Below are positions 55,830-63,996 of a stretch of DNA of 64,000 bases, piece after piece; position 1 is the stretch's first letter; the number at the start of each line of letters is the position of its first letter. Where the stretch lies: contig CAZRBA010000073.1 of the NCBI GenBank assembly GCA_964598255.1, positions 1 through 64,000 on the forward strand. Reading direction: 5' to 3'. The translations under genes and the position numbers were made by a program. The notes beneath the pieces were generated by a model. It did not search any database and was not told the DNA's origin. It saw only the letters and a list, made by a program, of their open reading frames with translations. The stretch comes from Caldithrix sp964598255. GTDB taxonomy: Bacteria > Calditrichota > Calditrichia > Calditrichales > Calditrichaceae.

Positions 55830-56471
55830 ATGGAAGAACACGTATTCAACATGCCACGAATCAATGAACCCGCACCCAATTTTTCCGCTCAGACCACACA
55901 CGGAAAAATCAAACTTTCCGATTATGAAGGACAGTGGGTTGTTCTCTTTTCGCACCCTGCCGATTTCACACCGGTATGCACCACCGAATTTATCGCGTTT
56001 GCTCAAAAGTTTAATGCCTTTAAGCAACATAATACGCAGGTAATCGGTCTGAGCATCGACAGCGTTTATTCGCATTTAGCCTGGGTACGAAATATCGAAG
56101 ACAATTTCGGCGTCAAAATTCCCTTTCCCGTTATTGCCGATTTAGACATGAAGGTGGCCAAGCTTTACGGTATGATCCATCCGGGTGCCTCGGATACCTC
56201 TGCCGTACGCGCCGTTTTTATTATCGATGACAAAGGAATTTTACGCGCGATGATTTACTATCCCTTAACCAACGGTCGGAGCATTGACGAAATTTTGCGG
56301 GTGTTAATTGCTTTGCAGACTTCGGATCAAAACGGTGTGGCCACTCCGGAAAACTGGCAACCTGGCGATAAAGTTATCGTGCCGCCGCCGGCAACGCAGG
56401 AAGAGGCAGAGAAGCGTCGGGAACAAGGATACGATTACGTAGACTGGTATTTTAGTAAAAAATCATTATAG
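55830..56471 (+). CDS. Peroxiredoxin, Prx6-type with a single cysteine
   Basis: A 213-aa thiol peroxidase. The active site is HPADFTPVCTTEF with peroxidatic Cys50. Length and the C-terminal half (VATPENWQPGDKVIVPPPAT) match the Prx6/archaeal peroxiredoxin group. Cys50 is the only cysteine in the protein, so it must be a 1-Cys enzyme reduced by an external thiol. AAAGGAG lies eight bases before ATG. It follows the PerR-like gene and candidate operators. Confidence 0.94.
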   Translation: MEEHVFNMPRINEPAPNFSAQTTHGKIKLSDYEGQWVVLFSHPADFTPVCTTEFIAFAQKFNAFKQHNTQVIGLSIDSVYSHLAWVRNIEDNFGVKIPFPVIADLDMKVAKLYGMIHPGASDTSAVRAVFIIDDKGILRAMIYYPLTNGRSIDEILRVLIALQTSDQNGVATPENWQPGDKVIVPPPATQEEAEKRREQGYDYVDWYFSKKSL

Positions 56472-56494
56472 ACCAAACAAAGAAGGAGTTTTAC

Positions 56495-56935
56495 ATGGCT
56501 AACAAACAACTGATCAACAAACTCAATAAAAGCGTGGCCAACTTACAGGTATTATACGTTAAACTGCACAATTATCATTGGAACGTAAAAGGCCCGCAAT
56601 TTTTTAGCATTCATCAGGTTACCGAAAGCTACTACGATTACATTGCCCAGCAGTACGATGTCATAGCTGAACGAATTTTACAATTGGAAGCCAAACCGTT
56701 AACTACATTAACGGAATATCTGGAGAATGCTACTATTAAAGAAGAAACGGGCAAAGATTTTAATCCGCCTTATATTCTTGAGAAGCTAATTGCCGACTTT
56801 TGTCAGCTTAAAAATGATTTCAAGGAAATCTCGAATTTGGCCAATAAAAACGACGATGTAACCACCGCCGCCATAGCTGATGAAAATATTGCCTGGCTGG
56901 AAAAAGCAATTTGGATGCTTAAAGCCAGCAAATAA
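56495..56935 (+). CDS. dps: Dps family DNA-binding ferritin-like protein
   Basis: A 146-aa mini-ferritin that oxidises iron with peroxide and stores it in a 12-mer. VKLHNYHWNVKGPQFFSIH supplies one half of the ferroxidase site and YYDYIAQQYDVIAERI the other half. AAGGAG precedes the ATG. It is 23 bases after the peroxiredoxin gene. Confidence 0.94.
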   Translation: MANKQLINKLNKSVANLQVLYVKLHNYHWNVKGPQFFSIHQVTESYYDYIAQQYDVIAERILQLEAKPLTTLTEYLENATIKEETGKDFNPPYILEKLIADFCQLKNDFKEISNLANKNDDVTTAAIADENIAWLEKAIWMLKASK

Positions 56936-56942
56936 TCCAATC

Positions 56943-56969
56943 ATAATCCCGGCATTATGCCGGGATTAT
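56943..56969 (+). terminator. Strong hairpin between dps and the thioferritin gene
   Basis: A perfect 12-bp stem (56943-56954 with 56958-56969) with a 3-base loop. No T run follows, so it may only partly terminate, or protect the upstream mRNA end and set different levels for the two halves of the operon. Confidence 0.5.
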
Positions 56970-56993
56970 TAATCAAAACGAAAGGAGCCTATT

Positions 56994-57545
56994 ATGGCCA
57001 AAGTAACCAGAGATGTGGTGGAACAAGCAGGTATTAATGTGGATCAGCTTGTCGATTTGTTAGTCAAAAACGCTGCGGCAGAATTAACGACCTATTATTA
57101 TTACACCGTTTTGCGTGTAAACCTGATTGGCCTCCAAGGCGAAGGCCTAAAAGAAATCGCCGAAACGGCGCGCATCGAAGATCGGAATCATTTCGAAGCA
57201 TTGGTGCCGCGCATTTACGAATTGGGTGGCAAATTGCCCAATGATATGAAGGCTTTCCATGATCTTTCGGCTTGCCCTCCAGCCCGCTTACCCACAAATC
57301 CAAACGATGTGAAGGCCATTTTGCAAGTTTTGGTTAATGCCGAACGTTGCGCCGTGCGCGGTTATACCCATATTTGTAATTTAACAGCCGGTAAAGATCA
57401 TCGCACGTATGATTTGAGTTTACGCATTTTGAACGAAGAAATTGAGCATGAATCCTGGTTTTCCGAATTTTTGGGCGAAGGTCCCTCCGGACATTTTATG
57501 CGACAGGGAGAAACATCGCCTTTTGTTTCCAAATATCTGAAATAG
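56994..57545 (+). CDS. Dps-like (DPSL, thioferritin) protein
   Basis: A 183-aa ferritin-fold protein. Ferroxidase residues appear in ELTTYYYYTVLR, ETARIEDRNHFEAL and LNEEIEHESWFSEFL. Cysteines in LSACPP and in NAERCAVRGYTHIC are placed as in DPSL thioferritins, which carry Cys near the metal site and use peroxide. AAGGAG precedes the ATG. It sits between dps and a cytochrome b5-like gene. Confidence 0.85.
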   Translation: MAKVTRDVVEQAGINVDQLVDLLVKNAAAELTTYYYYTVLRVNLIGLQGEGLKEIAETARIEDRNHFEALVPRIYELGGKLPNDMKAFHDLSACPPARLPTNPNDVKAILQVLVNAERCAVRGYTHICNLTAGKDHRTYDLSLRILNEEIEHESWFSEFLGEGPSGHFMRQGETSPFVSKYLK

Positions 57546-57553
57546 AGCGCACC

Positions 57554-57790
57554 ATGACCGTACAGATTTTTACACTTAAGGAATTGAGCTTTTACAACGG
57601 GCAAAACGGCAGACCGGCGTATATTGCTTACAAAGGCAACATTTACGATGTGACGTTAAGTTATTCATGGCGTAAAGGGGTACACTATTTAATGCATAGG
57701 GCAGGCACGGATTTAACAGCAAATTTGCAACACGCCCCCCATGGTAGCGACTTACTGGAAGCATTTCCGTTAGTCGGCCACCTCAAATAA
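57554..57790 (+). CDS. Small cytochrome b5-like heme/steroid-binding domain protein
   Basis: A 78-aa protein. FTLKELSFYNGQNGRPAYIAYKG then NIYDVTLS, GVHYLMHRAGTDLTANLQHAPHG is the b5-like pattern (COG4892 type); two His in that last block are the likely heme ligands. It starts 8 bases after the thioferritin stop. An electron-transfer role with the ferritin is possible but unproven. Confidence 0.85.
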   Translation: MTVQIFTLKELSFYNGQNGRPAYIAYKGNIYDVTLSYSWRKGVHYLMHRAGTDLTANLQHAPHGSDLLEAFPLVGHLK

Positions 57791-57808
57791 TCCTCCTACC
57801 AAGCCCCG

Positions 57809-57840
57809 ACAAGGATCGGCGTTTGCCGATCCTTGTTTTT
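57809..57840 (+). terminator. Intrinsic terminator of the oxidative-stress operon
   Basis: A 12-bp perfect stem (57809-57820 with 57825-57836), GTTT loop and T run, 18 bases after the cytochrome b5-like gene. Confidence 0.93.
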
Positions 57841-57940
57841 GCTTTTCAAATCACACAAATTACACTTCATTTTCGTTATATTTCGTTTGGCTTCATAAAA
57901 TATTTTCAATAAATTAGTAAAAATCAATTAAGGAGGAATC

Positions 57941-58414
57941 ATGCAATTAACCGATTTGCTTAGTGAAGAAAATATTTTAATTCCCTTAAAATGTAAAACT
58001 CGGGATGAGTGCATTCATGAATTAATCGATGCTTTAAATAAAAAAGAATTGTTAGCCGATGCGGACAAAGCGTTTGAGGCTATTTTAGAGCGTGAAAAAT
58101 TAATGACCACCGGCGTGGGCAACGGCATTGCCATTCCCCATTGCAAGCACACTTCATGCCCTAACTTTGCCGTTGCCATGGGCATCCATCCGGATGGAGT
58201 CGATTTTGAAGCTATCGACAAAAAAAAGGTACATCTTATCTTTCTTTTGGTAGGCCCCGAAAACAATCCCAGCATGCACATCAAATTACTTAGTCGTATT
58301 TCCCGTTTAATGAGTAATGAAGATTTACGCGATGAGCTAAAAAAAGCCAAAACGCCTCAGGAAGTTTTGGAAGCCCTGCAAGAAGAAGAAAGTTATTTTT
58401 TTGAACTGGAATAA
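57941..58414 (+). CDS. PTS EIIA domain protein, fructose/nitrogen (PtsN) type
   Basis: A 157-aa single EIIA-2 domain. The phospho-acceptor is His67 in GNGIAIPHCKH. No EIIB or EIIC is fused, as in PtsN (EIIA-Ntr), which acts in regulation and not transport. It could receive phosphate from the HPr encoded at 24341. AAGGAGGAA precedes the ATG. A PII-like gene follows 67 bases on. Confidence 0.92.
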   Translation: MQLTDLLSEENILIPLKCKTRDECIHELIDALNKKELLADADKAFEAILEREKLMTTGVGNGIAIPHCKHTSCPNFAVAMGIHPDGVDFEAIDKKKVHLIFLLVGPENNPSMHIKLLSRISRLMSNEDLRDELKKAKTPQEVLEALQEEESYFFELE

Positions 58415-58481
58415 TACGTTAATCGGGTTTATTTTTTGAAATTGCTTCTGCGGGTTGGGGCCGGGCATTGCGGGGAGTTTT

Positions 58482-58814
58482 ATGAAATTGGTTATTTTCG
58501 TTTTAAATAAAGAAGAATATCTCAATGAAATTTTAGAGGCCTTTGTCGAATTAGGCGTTTCCGGCGCTACGGTTATCGACAGTGTCGGAATGGCGCGAAT
58601 TTTGGCCCATGATATTCCCATTTTTGCCGGATTTCGTAATTTACTTCAGGAAAGTCGTCCGGGGAATAAAACAATTTTCAGTGCTGTGGACGAAAAAAAA
58701 ATTCCTTTGATGCTCAAAACGCTTGAACAGATTTTAGGTGACCTGAATGAGCCCGGCACCGGTGTGTTTTTTAGTATTCCATTGGATTTCGTTAAGGGTG
58801 TAGGTACGTTTTAA
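58482..58814 (+). CDS. PII-like (GlnB-fold) small protein
   Basis: A 110-aa protein: KLVIFVLNKEEYLNEILEAFVELGVSGATVIDS, FAGFRNLL and TGVFFSIPLDFVKGVG fit the ferredoxin-like PII superfamily but lack the GlnB T-loop tyrosine block. GGGGAG lies five bases before ATG 58482. Such proteins bind small ligands and partner with transporters or enzymes; next to an EIIA-Ntr-like gene it may be regulatory. Confidence 0.75.
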   Translation: MKLVIFVLNKEEYLNEILEAFVELGVSGATVIDSVGMARILAHDIPIFAGFRNLLQESRPGNKTIFSAVDEKKIPLMLKTLEQILGDLNEPGTGVFFSIPLDFVKGVGTF

Positions 58815-58886
58815 CGCGCGCCGGTCGTTCGGCAACCGACAAATTAACCATTAACGAATAAATCCTACCCAAGAGAAGCAAAGAAA

Positions 58887-60356
58887 ATGGCACAACAACC
58901 CGAATACATTGGCACCTACAAAATTTTGGAAAAAATAGGCGAAGGCGGTATGGCCTATATTTACAAGGCATTACAGCCTTCACTCAAACGCACGGTTGTC
59001 ATTAAAAAGCTTAAAGACCCCAACAAAGAAATCATTAAGCGCTTTAAAAAAGAAGCCTTACTCAGTGCTTCGTTTCATCACCAAAATTTGGTTGCCATTT
59101 ACGACTTTATTTACGCCAACCGTAGCTACTATTTGGTTATGGAACATGTGGACGGCGAAGACTTGCGTACCATTATCGATCATTTAACCCCTATTCCGCC
59201 GCAAATTGCCGCTTTAATCACTCTTTCCATTGCTCAAGGTTTGGAATACACGCACGCACGTAACATCATTCACCGCGATATCAAGCCTTCCAATGTGCTG
59301 GTTGGTTACGACGGAGGCATAAAGCTTATTGATTTCGGCATTGCCCGCGACGATCTTTCGACCCGATTAACCATTACCGGTATGATCGTAGGCACGCCTG
59401 CCTACATGTCTCCGGAACAGGCCAACGGCGACACCCTAACGCCTAAAAGCGATTTGTTTTCTTTAGGTATTTTACTTTACGAAATGTTAACGGGCATAAA
59501 ACCGTTCGTAGGTTCGAACCAAAGCGAGGTAATCACGCGTATTATCCGCGGCCAGTACATTCCGGTGCAGCGTATTAATCCGGCCGTACCGCATCGCCTG
59601 CGTAAAATCGTTAAAAAATGTTTGCAACACGCGCCGCAAAAACGGTACCATAGTGCGACAGAGCTTATTAACGATCTGGAACGTTTTCTCCCCTGGCAGG
59701 TGCGTAATCAAAAAAAACGCATTATGGCACGCTTTTTAAATGCGCTGGACAAAAACACGCCTTCCAGCGTGCAAACCGTTATTCCCGATTTAACGAAGCG
59801 TTTTTCCAATACGCGCTGGCAGATATTCAAAAGCATTGTGGCCGGAGTAGCCATAGTCTCCGGAGTATTATTATTTACATATTTACAATACAAACAAACG
59901 GGGTACCTGCGCGTTAAGGCGACTTCTGCCCCATATCGCATTACCATTGACCAAGGTAAAACCACGAAAGCCGTTGGCCCTGATATCCTTTTACCCGCGC
60001 TACTGCAAGGAAAGCATGAAATTCATTTTCAAAATTTGAGCAACAACGCCTTCCTTAAACTTGTAACACGGGTTAAGCCCAACCAAACATTGTATATCCA
60101 TTTACCCACCCAGGTTTTCACCCCGGGCAGCAAGGTACGTATTTTTACGCAACCGGAAAACGCGCTTGTGTATATAGACAATGATTCCATGGGCACCACT
60201 CCCTTTATATCCGATTCCTTGGCACCCGGCTGGCATAAACTGCGTATCGTAAAACAAGGATTTGAACCTTGGCAAACCCACGTACGCTGTTTTCCCGAAC
60301 AATGGGAACGATTCTTGTTCGTACTGGAGCAAATATCACAAAAGCAAAGGCCATAA
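58887..60356 (+). CDS. Membrane Ser/Thr protein kinase with PEGA domain
   Basis: A 489-aa Hanks-type kinase. Gly loop IGEGGMAYIYKA, ATP Lys40, catalytic HRDIKPSN (Asp131), DFG Asp149, and VGTPAYMSPEQ. A TM segment at about 311-336 is followed by an outer part with a PEGA domain (residues about 412-475, VRIFTQPENALVYIDNDSMGTTPF). The PEGA part may sense envelope conditions. Targets unknown. Confidence 0.93.
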   Translation: MAQQPEYIGTYKILEKIGEGGMAYIYKALQPSLKRTVVIKKLKDPNKEIIKRFKKEALLSASFHHQNLVAIYDFIYANRSYYLVMEHVDGEDLRTIIDHLTPIPPQIAALITLSIAQGLEYTHARNIIHRDIKPSNVLVGYDGGIKLIDFGIARDDLSTRLTITGMIVGTPAYMSPEQANGDTLTPKSDLFSLGILLYEMLTGIKPFVGSNQSEVITRIIRGQYIPVQRINPAVPHRLRKIVKKCLQHAPQKRYHSATELINDLERFLPWQVRNQKKRIMARFLNALDKNTPSSVQTVIPDLTKRFSNTRWQIFKSIVAGVAIVSGVLLFTYLQYKQTGYLRVKATSAPYRITIDQGKTTKAVGPDILLPALLQGKHEIHFQNLSNNAFLKLVTRVKPNQTLYIHLPTQVFTPGSKVRIFTQPENALVYIDNDSMGTTPFISDSLAPGWHKLRIVKQGFEPWQTHVRCFPEQWERFLFVLEQISQKQRP

Positions 60357-60378
60357 AAAAACGGCCCGAAGGCCGTTT
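60354..60378 (-). terminator. Intrinsic terminator of the ferritin-like gene
   Basis: An 8-bp stem (60359-60366 with 60371-60378) with a TTCG loop on the minus strand, followed by T residues. It overlaps the end of the convergent kinase gene. Confidence 0.85.
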
Positions 60379-60382
60379 CGTA

Positions 60383-60856
60383 TCAATTTTCAATCAATAT
60401 GTCTTCATCGAACAACTGTTCTAAACGGCGTTTATGTTTGGATTCTTCCAAAGCCAACTTTTCGAACAGACTCTTTAGAGTAGCTTCATTGCTGCGTTGT
60501 TGTAGGTAACGATAAAGTTCCTGTGCGCCCATTTCCCGTTGAATGGCAACTTGCAATGCCTCTTGATAGGTCATTTTTTCATCGGGATCAATCGTAACAA
60601 AATAATCACCGATCTTCAAATCAATAATTTCACCGGGCTTGGTTTTAAACGCACCACCGGCTTTAACATTCAAAATCATGTCTTTGTGTTTTTGTTCTTC
60701 CGCAGCGAATTCATCAAGCACCTCCCGAATGCCCATGTTCTTTACCTTTTGGGCCCATTCCAAATAAAAATCTCGTGCCTCTTCTTCCTTGGTTACGGCA
60801 AAATCAAGAACCTGATCTATGGAATCGAAACGCAAATTGTTCAACGATTCGCTCAT
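60383..60856 (-). CDS. Ferritin-like (rubrerythrin-type) diiron protein
   Basis: A 157-aa four-helix protein with diiron motifs ExxxxxFY (KEEEARDFY), EEQKHKDM, EMGAQELYRYL and LEESKHKRRLEQL. No rubredoxin domain is attached. It may be a peroxidase or iron store. AAAGGA precedes the ATG. It lies 58 bases downstream of the ferredoxin/GltD fusion, on the same strand, and ends in its own terminator. Confidence 0.9.
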   Translation of the reverse strand: MSESLNNLRFDSIDQVLDFAVTKEEEARDFYLEWAQKVKNMGIREVLDEFAAEEQKHKDMILNVKAGGAFKTKPGEIIDLKIGDYFVTIDPDEKMTYQEALQVAIQREMGAQELYRYLQQRSNEATLKSLFEKLALEESKHKRRLEQLFDEDILIEN

Positions 60857-60914
60857 AATTTTTTCCTTTCAAGGATTTTCCCCGTACTTAAGCATCATTT
60901 TTTTCAAGACTTAC

Positions 60915-62714
60915 TTATTTTGTTTCCGCATGGTGTTTACCCTTTTTGCTAATATACTTATCGATGAAGTAAGCTGCTTTCTTGCCGTCGGCAATGGCAT
61001 GAATCGCATCATCCGGGCCCAGCTCGCAATCGCCACCGGCAAAAATACCTTTAACGTTAGTTTGCAGCGTATCTGGATCTACCGCAAAAGTGCCCCAACG
61101 TGTGGCTTTCACCTCGGCTTGTTCGGCCATGCTGCTATCGACCTTCTGCCCGATGGCCATAATTACGGTATCGGCTTCCACGGTAAACTCCGAACCTTCG
61201 ATGGGAATCGGACGGCGACGACCGGTTGCATCCGGTTCACCAAGTTGCATGCGAATACATTCAATTTTCAAACGATCGCCTTGTTTACTAATTTTGGTCG
61301 GGGTTGTTAAAAATTCGAATTTTACACCTTCTTCTTTTGCTTCTTCTATTTCTTCGTCATTGGCCGGCATTTCGGCTTCGGTACGACGGTAATACACAAA
61401 CACTTCTTTGGCACCCAAACGCATCGAAGAGCGACAGACATCCATAGCCGTATTTCCACCGCCAACAACGATAACGCGTTCGCCCAAATCCGGTCGCTGG
61501 CCTTCGGCGATTTTATCCAAAAATTCCAAACCGACCAAAACGCCCGGCGTATCGATGCCTTCGATGGGCATTTGTGTCCCGATTTGAGCACCTACGGAAA
61601 TAAACAAAGCATCGTATTGTTCTTTTAATTCTTTTAAGCTGATGTCCTTACCGACTGTTGTGTTGTATTTTACTTCAACGCCGGTGTCCAAAATGGTTTG
61701 GATTTCGCGATCCAAAACTTCCTTGGGCAAACGATATTGCGGGATACCGTAACGCAACATGCCGCCTAATTTATCGTGTTGTTCGTAAACAACCACGTGG
61801 TAACCGTAATTACGCAAATAGAATGCGGCTGTTAATCCGGCAGGTCCGCCGCCGATAATACCCACGGTTCCTTCTTTTTGCGGTAAAGATTTCCCTATGC
61901 GCAGAATTTCATTTCGTTTTTCAGCCGTTTGATCGGTGATGTATCGTTTTAGCCAACGAATGGCAATGGGATCGCCGTTGTGCCCCAATGCACATACATC
62001 CTGACAATGGGCGGTACAAACACGTCCGCACGATTCGGAAAAGGGGTTGGTATCGTATAAAATTTTTAGTCCGTCTTCAAGGCGATTCTCACGAATGGCC
62101 TTAATGTATTCCGGAATATCCATGTGCGTGGGGCAAGCATCGATGCAAATGCCGCATTCCAGACACCGGGACGCCTCTTCGACGGCCATAACCACTTCGT
62201 ATCCGTAAGCCATTTCGTCGAATGTGTTTTTACGTACATCCGGTTCCATTACTGGCATAGGCGTCAGCTTGGGGTCAAGCAGCCAGGCTTCATCGCTTCT
62301 CCGATAGCCTTTGTCATCATCTTTCCAGATCTTGTCATCGACGCCCGGTTTAAACACCCATTCTTGAGGATCGGACGTTACCCAAATGTAATCGTTAGAC
62401 ATCCCTAACGATCCCGTGGGACAAACATCCACGCAAAGCGCGCACCAGCAGCAACGTCCGTAATCGATTTGCGGACGCAGGCCGGAATCTCCTTTACCGG
62501 CATGAATAAAATTCACCGGAACCATATCGATGGCTTCGTTCTGGCAAATTTCTTCGCAGGTTCCGCACCCGATACACTTTTCAATATCGTTAACGTGGAA
62601 TCCCCGATAACGATCGGCCCCTTCCCGTTCTTCAATAGGTTTTTTGACGGTATACGGTTTTTCCAGCGTTCGTTTCCAGGCAGAAAACGGAGAGAGTATA
62701 TCTTTTAAGCTCAT
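60915..62714 (-). CDS. Two-ferredoxin/GltD-like NAD(P)H oxidoreductase fusion
   Basis: A 599-aa iron-sulfur flavoprotein. Residues about 45-105 have two 4Fe-4S motifs as in NuoI (CIGCGTCEEIC and CCWCALCVDVCP). Then comes a GltD-type N-terminal Fe-S region (CLECGICIDACP, CGRVCTAHCQDVC), an FAD site (GIIGGGPAGLTAA) and an NAD(P) site (VVGGGNTAMDVCRSSMRLG). It resembles the small subunit of glutamate synthase or NfnB. No glutamate synthase large subunit is adjacent; it follows nuoD by 52 bases, so electron input to complex I is a plausible role (inference). Confidence 0.9.
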   Translation of the reverse strand: MSLKDILSPFSAWKRTLEKPYTVKKPIEEREGADRYRGFHVNDIEKCIGCGTCEEICQNEAIDMVPVNFIHAGKGDSGLRPQIDYGRCCWCALCVDVCPTGSLGMSNDYIWVTSDPQEWVFKPGVDDKIWKDDDKGYRRSDEAWLLDPKLTPMPVMEPDVRKNTFDEMAYGYEVVMAVEEASRCLECGICIDACPTHMDIPEYIKAIRENRLEDGLKILYDTNPFSESCGRVCTAHCQDVCALGHNGDPIAIRWLKRYITDQTAEKRNEILRIGKSLPQKEGTVGIIGGGPAGLTAAFYLRNYGYHVVVYEQHDKLGGMLRYGIPQYRLPKEVLDREIQTILDTGVEVKYNTTVGKDISLKELKEQYDALFISVGAQIGTQMPIEGIDTPGVLVGLEFLDKIAEGQRPDLGERVIVVGGGNTAMDVCRSSMRLGAKEVFVYYRRTEAEMPANDEEIEEAKEEGVKFEFLTTPTKISKQGDRLKIECIRMQLGEPDATGRRRPIPIEGSEFTVEADTVIMAIGQKVDSSMAEQAEVKATRWGTFAVDPDTLQTNVKGIFAGGDCELGPDDAIHAIADGKKAAYFIDKYISKKGKHHAETK

Positions 62715-62766
62715 GGTAATTTCCTTTTTACCTCAGTTTATCATTCGCTTATTTTTTAGAATCCGG

Positions 62767-63996
62767 CTAACGTTCTATTTCCGGCGGACAGGTTTGCAGC
62801 GAAGGCATTAACCCGGCCAAATCGGCAATACTTATGCCAACGGCCAGCCGTTCGAGTACGGCCATGGCGTGGGTGTAGCTGGCTCCGCGCACATGTACGC
62901 GACGGGGAAACTCGCTTCCGTCCGATACGACATAATAGCCCATTTCACCGCGACCGGATTCCGCACGGACATATGTTTCACCGGCCGGAATTTTCCAATG
63001 TAGTACATTGGGTAGCTTGGCACGCACCGGTCCGCTGGGCATTCTTTTTAAAATTTGCCGAATAAGACGAATCGAATTTAAAATTTCTTCTTTACGCAAT
63101 CTGGTGCGTTCGTAAACATCCGATTCCGAACCCAAAATAATATCAAAATCCAATTGATCGTAAATCAAATACGGGTTGTCCTTACGTACGTCAATGGGAA
63201 CACCCGCTGCCCGAGCCGTGGTACCGGTAATACCGTAGGGTTCAATCCATTCCGGCGGAATGTATCCCAGTCCTTTGGCGCGTGCTTTAAAAACCGCGTT
63301 GTTAAACATTACTCTTTCGATATCGGCAATCAGTTTTTCCAGCTTATTCATTACCACTTCTACGTGTTCGGCAAATCCTTCGGGTAAATCTTGCCGTACT
63401 CCGCCGGGAATAATGTACATGTGATAAACGCGACCGCCGGTCAGCTCTTCAAACAGATCCAAAATGTAATCACGATGGGCTACGCCCCACTGGCCGATAG
63501 GTACTAATCCAAAGGCACCGGCCTGGCCGCCTAGGCCCATGGTTAACGAGGCGGCCCGCATCATTTCCAAAACCAGAGTACGAATCCAAATACCGCGTTC
63601 GGGTACTTGCACACCGGCCAGTTCTTCCACTCCGGTAGCGAATAGGTATTCGTTAAAATCCGGCTCTGGTACACAAATACGACAGACAATGGGAAAGCAC
63701 TGGATGTACTTACGCCGTTCCATTAATTTTTCAAATCCGCGATGCAAATAGCCCACATGGGTTTTGGCTTCCACGATCACATCGCCTTCCAAAGTCAACT
63801 CGACCGACATATTGCCCGTTACCCCGGGATGCTGGGGGCCGTGCCATATTTTCAAATACTTACCGGAGGCCAAATCGAACGTTTTTTGTTGCGCCCAAAC
63901 CGGCCGCCAGGGATCCAAGTCGGTAGGAATTTTCGGCCAGTTTTTTTCCGGTTTATTTTTTATTTTGGTTGTCTCGGACGATTTTTTTGATTTCAT
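62767..63996 (-). CDS. nuoD: NADH-quinone oxidoreductase subunit D (49 kDa-like)
   Basis: A 409-aa complex I Q-module subunit. GPQHPGVTGNM, HVGYLHRGFEKLMERR, VPERGIWIR, GGRVYHMYIIPGGVRQDLPEGF and ESGRGEMGYYVVSDGS are conserved blocks. The second His of the usual HPSTHG segment, near the quinone, is replaced (HPGVTG). The hydrogenase-type C-terminal CxxC is absent, so it is not a NiFe enzyme. The ATG at 63996 has no visible upstream context because the window ends; other nuo genes should lie just beyond. Confidence 0.92.
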   Translation of the reverse strand: MKSKKSSETTKIKNKPEKNWPKIPTDLDPWRPVWAQQKTFDLASGKYLKIWHGPQHPGVTGNMSVELTLEGDVIVEAKTHVGYLHRGFEKLMERRKYIQCFPIVCRICVPEPDFNEYLFATGVEELAGVQVPERGIWIRTLVLEMMRAASLTMGLGGQAGAFGLVPIGQWGVAHRDYILDLFEELTGGRVYHMYIIPGGVRQDLPEGFAEHVEVVMNKLEKLIADIERVMFNNAVFKARAKGLGYIPPEWIEPYGITGTTARAAGVPIDVRKDNPYLIYDQLDFDIILGSESDVYERTRLRKEEILNSIRLIRQILKRMPSGPVRAKLPNVLHWKIPAGETYVRAESGRGEMGYYVVSDGSEFPRRVHVRGASYTHAMAVLERLAVGISIADLAGLMPSLQTCPPEIER

